IMG/VR virus record: IMGVR_UViG_3300024265_000081
Coordinates: 1 to 48,299 of that record
Length of the DNA: 48,299 nucleotides
Source: a virus
Strand: one strand, 5' to 3'
Under the pieces are notes generated by a model. It had not been told where the DNA came from. It ran no database searches and saw nothing but the letters and a program-made list of their open reading frames with translations. Both the position numbers and the translations under genes were made by a program. Position 1 is the stretch's first letter. Each line of letters starts with the position of its first letter. Below are positions 47,567 to 48,299 of the stretch, in pieces.

Positions 47567-48279
47567 TACCAAAACCCGATATTACTCCGGCCAGCCCGCT
47601 TGTCCGATCTTTTGATTACCAATTTATTGAGAGTGTCATTACTCACCCTTCGGTGATTAAAGGTGCGCGATGGAAGGACGGCCTAACGATCCAGCCAGTA
47701 GTGGAAAATCTGAATAATTATTTACTCGTGAATGAATTCGGCGGTTTTATCGTGGTTAATCAACTGCCCACTGTCTACGAATGCCACACGCAATTTTTAC
47801 CGGAGGGGCGCGGTCCGCAAGTTCGGGATGCCGTCAAAGACGCCTTTGACTACATGTTTATTAACACGGATTGCGAGCGAATCACTACCCGAGCGTATAA
47901 AGATAATTTTGCGTCCGTGAAGTTATCAAGAGAATTTTTCACCGAAGAAGGCGAAACTAACGAATATTTTTATTACAGTTTACGGTATGAAAACTGGGTG
48001 AAAACAGATTTAAACCTATCAGCGGGTCAAGAGTTCCACGAACTTGTCAAAGAGACCACCAATCACGGTGACGATAAAACCCACGATTATCACGTGGGTG
48101 CGGCGGTACGAATGGCTAAGGCCGGAAATTACGGCAAAGCCCAACACCTTTTTAATTCATGGGCGTTGATGAGCGGTTACGAACCGTTAGTAATTTTAAA
48201 AACCAACCCCCTTTTGGTTCAAGCGGGTGATTTGCGTTTTGAAATAGGCGAAGAGGTTAGAATATGCCAGCAGCCATAG
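47563..48279 (+). CDS. GNAT-fold virion-associated protein (T7 gp13-like)
   Basis: A 238-residue protein. The N-terminal 130 residues have the GNAT layout: NNYLLVNEFGGFIVVNQLPT (strand and cofactor region), ECHTQFLPEGRGPQVRDAVK (motif A, about 73-92), and ERITTRAYKDNFASVKLSRE (motif B, about 105-124). A helical C-terminal part follows. In T7 a GNAT-like protein, gp13, assists virion internal-core assembly; the place before the ejection genes fits. Acetyl-CoA binding residues cannot be confirmed. Its end overlaps the ejection gene start by 16 bp, repeated at the window start. Confidence 0.7.
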   Translation: MIPKPDITPASPLVRSFDYQFIESVITHPSVIKGARWKDGLTIQPVVENLNNYLLVNEFGGFIVVNQLPTVYECHTQFLPEGRGPQVRDAVKDAFDYMFINTDCERITTRAYKDNFASVKLSREFFTEEGETNEYFYYSLRYENWVKTDLNLSAGQEFHELVKETTNHGDDKTHDYHVGAAVRMAKAGNYGKAQHLFNSWALMSGYEPLVILKTNPLLVQAGDLRFEIGEEVRICQQP

Positions 48280-48299
48280 GCGGTGGAATAAATATAGTT
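48165..48299. repeat. Right copy of 135-bp terminal direct repeat
   Basis: Repeats 1-135 with one mismatch (g at 48173, a at 9), which changes Ser to Asn in the GNAT-like protein. The copy contains the first 12 codons of ejection gene copy 1 from 48264. It shows the sequence closes into a circle or is circularly permuted. Confidence 0.9.

Noticed and set aside
48165-48299. Terminal repeat as a defined T7-like packaging end
   Set aside because: It falls within coding sequence and is only 135 bp with a mismatch, while the terminase looks headful. An assembly overlap explains it better.

Overview
The window looks like one complete genome of a short-tailed, P22-like double-stranded DNA phage (podovirus) of a Gram-negative, probably gammaproteobacterial, host. 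It begins and ends in the same 135 bp (positions 1-135 and 48165-48299, one mismatch), so the ends join inside the genome and the unique length is about 48,164 bp. Evidence for this type of phage is a large terminase with its small subunit, a P22-length portal, a scaffold, gp4-like and gp10-like tail-hub genes, a GNAT-like virion gene, four ejection-protein-like genes and a tail spike whose N-terminus resembles the P22 head-binding domain. No integrase, DNA polymerase, RNA polymerase or tRNA gene was recognised.

Layout. (1) The late rightward block starts at about 26.2 kb and runs through the end of the window into 1-6470: HNH protein, small and large terminase, a 42-residue zinc-ribbon protein, portal, a GroES-like protein, scaffold, decoration-like protein and major capsid protein, then a strong terminator. 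Next come several fibre or decoration genes, including a 2584-residue protein built of six modules of five propeller-like repeats, then the tail hub, ejection proteins and tail spike. (2) A leftward block (14965 to 6467) carries a methyltransferase-like gene, a lambda-exonuclease/YqaJ-type nuclease, a small protein with an SSB-like acidic tail, a lysozyme-like protein, ribbon-helix-helix proteins, an Ail/OmpA-like outer-membrane barrel, HTH regulators, a SLOG-fold protein, a CsrA homologue with a 39-residue membrane protein, and an AlpA-like regulator. (3) A rightward block (15120-19463) carries a Cro/YdaS-like regulator, a primase zinc-finger protein, a replication-initiator-like protein, a DnaB/RecA-fold helicase, a DUF559-like nuclease and a candidate late regulator. 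(4) A 430-bp non-coding region (19464-19896) holds a promoter, a short leader, a strong terminator and a perfect 16-bp match to the bacterial chromosomal parS site. (5) Rightward small genes (19897-22878) include a possible holin and a secreted protein. (6) A leftward run (26135-22931) of nine mostly unknown genes is driven by a strong sigma70-like promoter and includes an LPD29-like protein.

How it may work (inference). Divergent promoters at about 15.0 kb and 26.2 kb start early transcription. Replication would rely on the host polymerase, recruited by the phage helicase and initiator, with exonuclease-based recombination. Late expression may be gated by a promoter-leader-terminator arrangement next to the candidate regulator. 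DNA is packaged by a headful-type terminase. The parS match, csrA and the outer-membrane protein suggest that the phage engages host segregation, post-transcriptional control and the cell surface. These points are the most interesting in the window.
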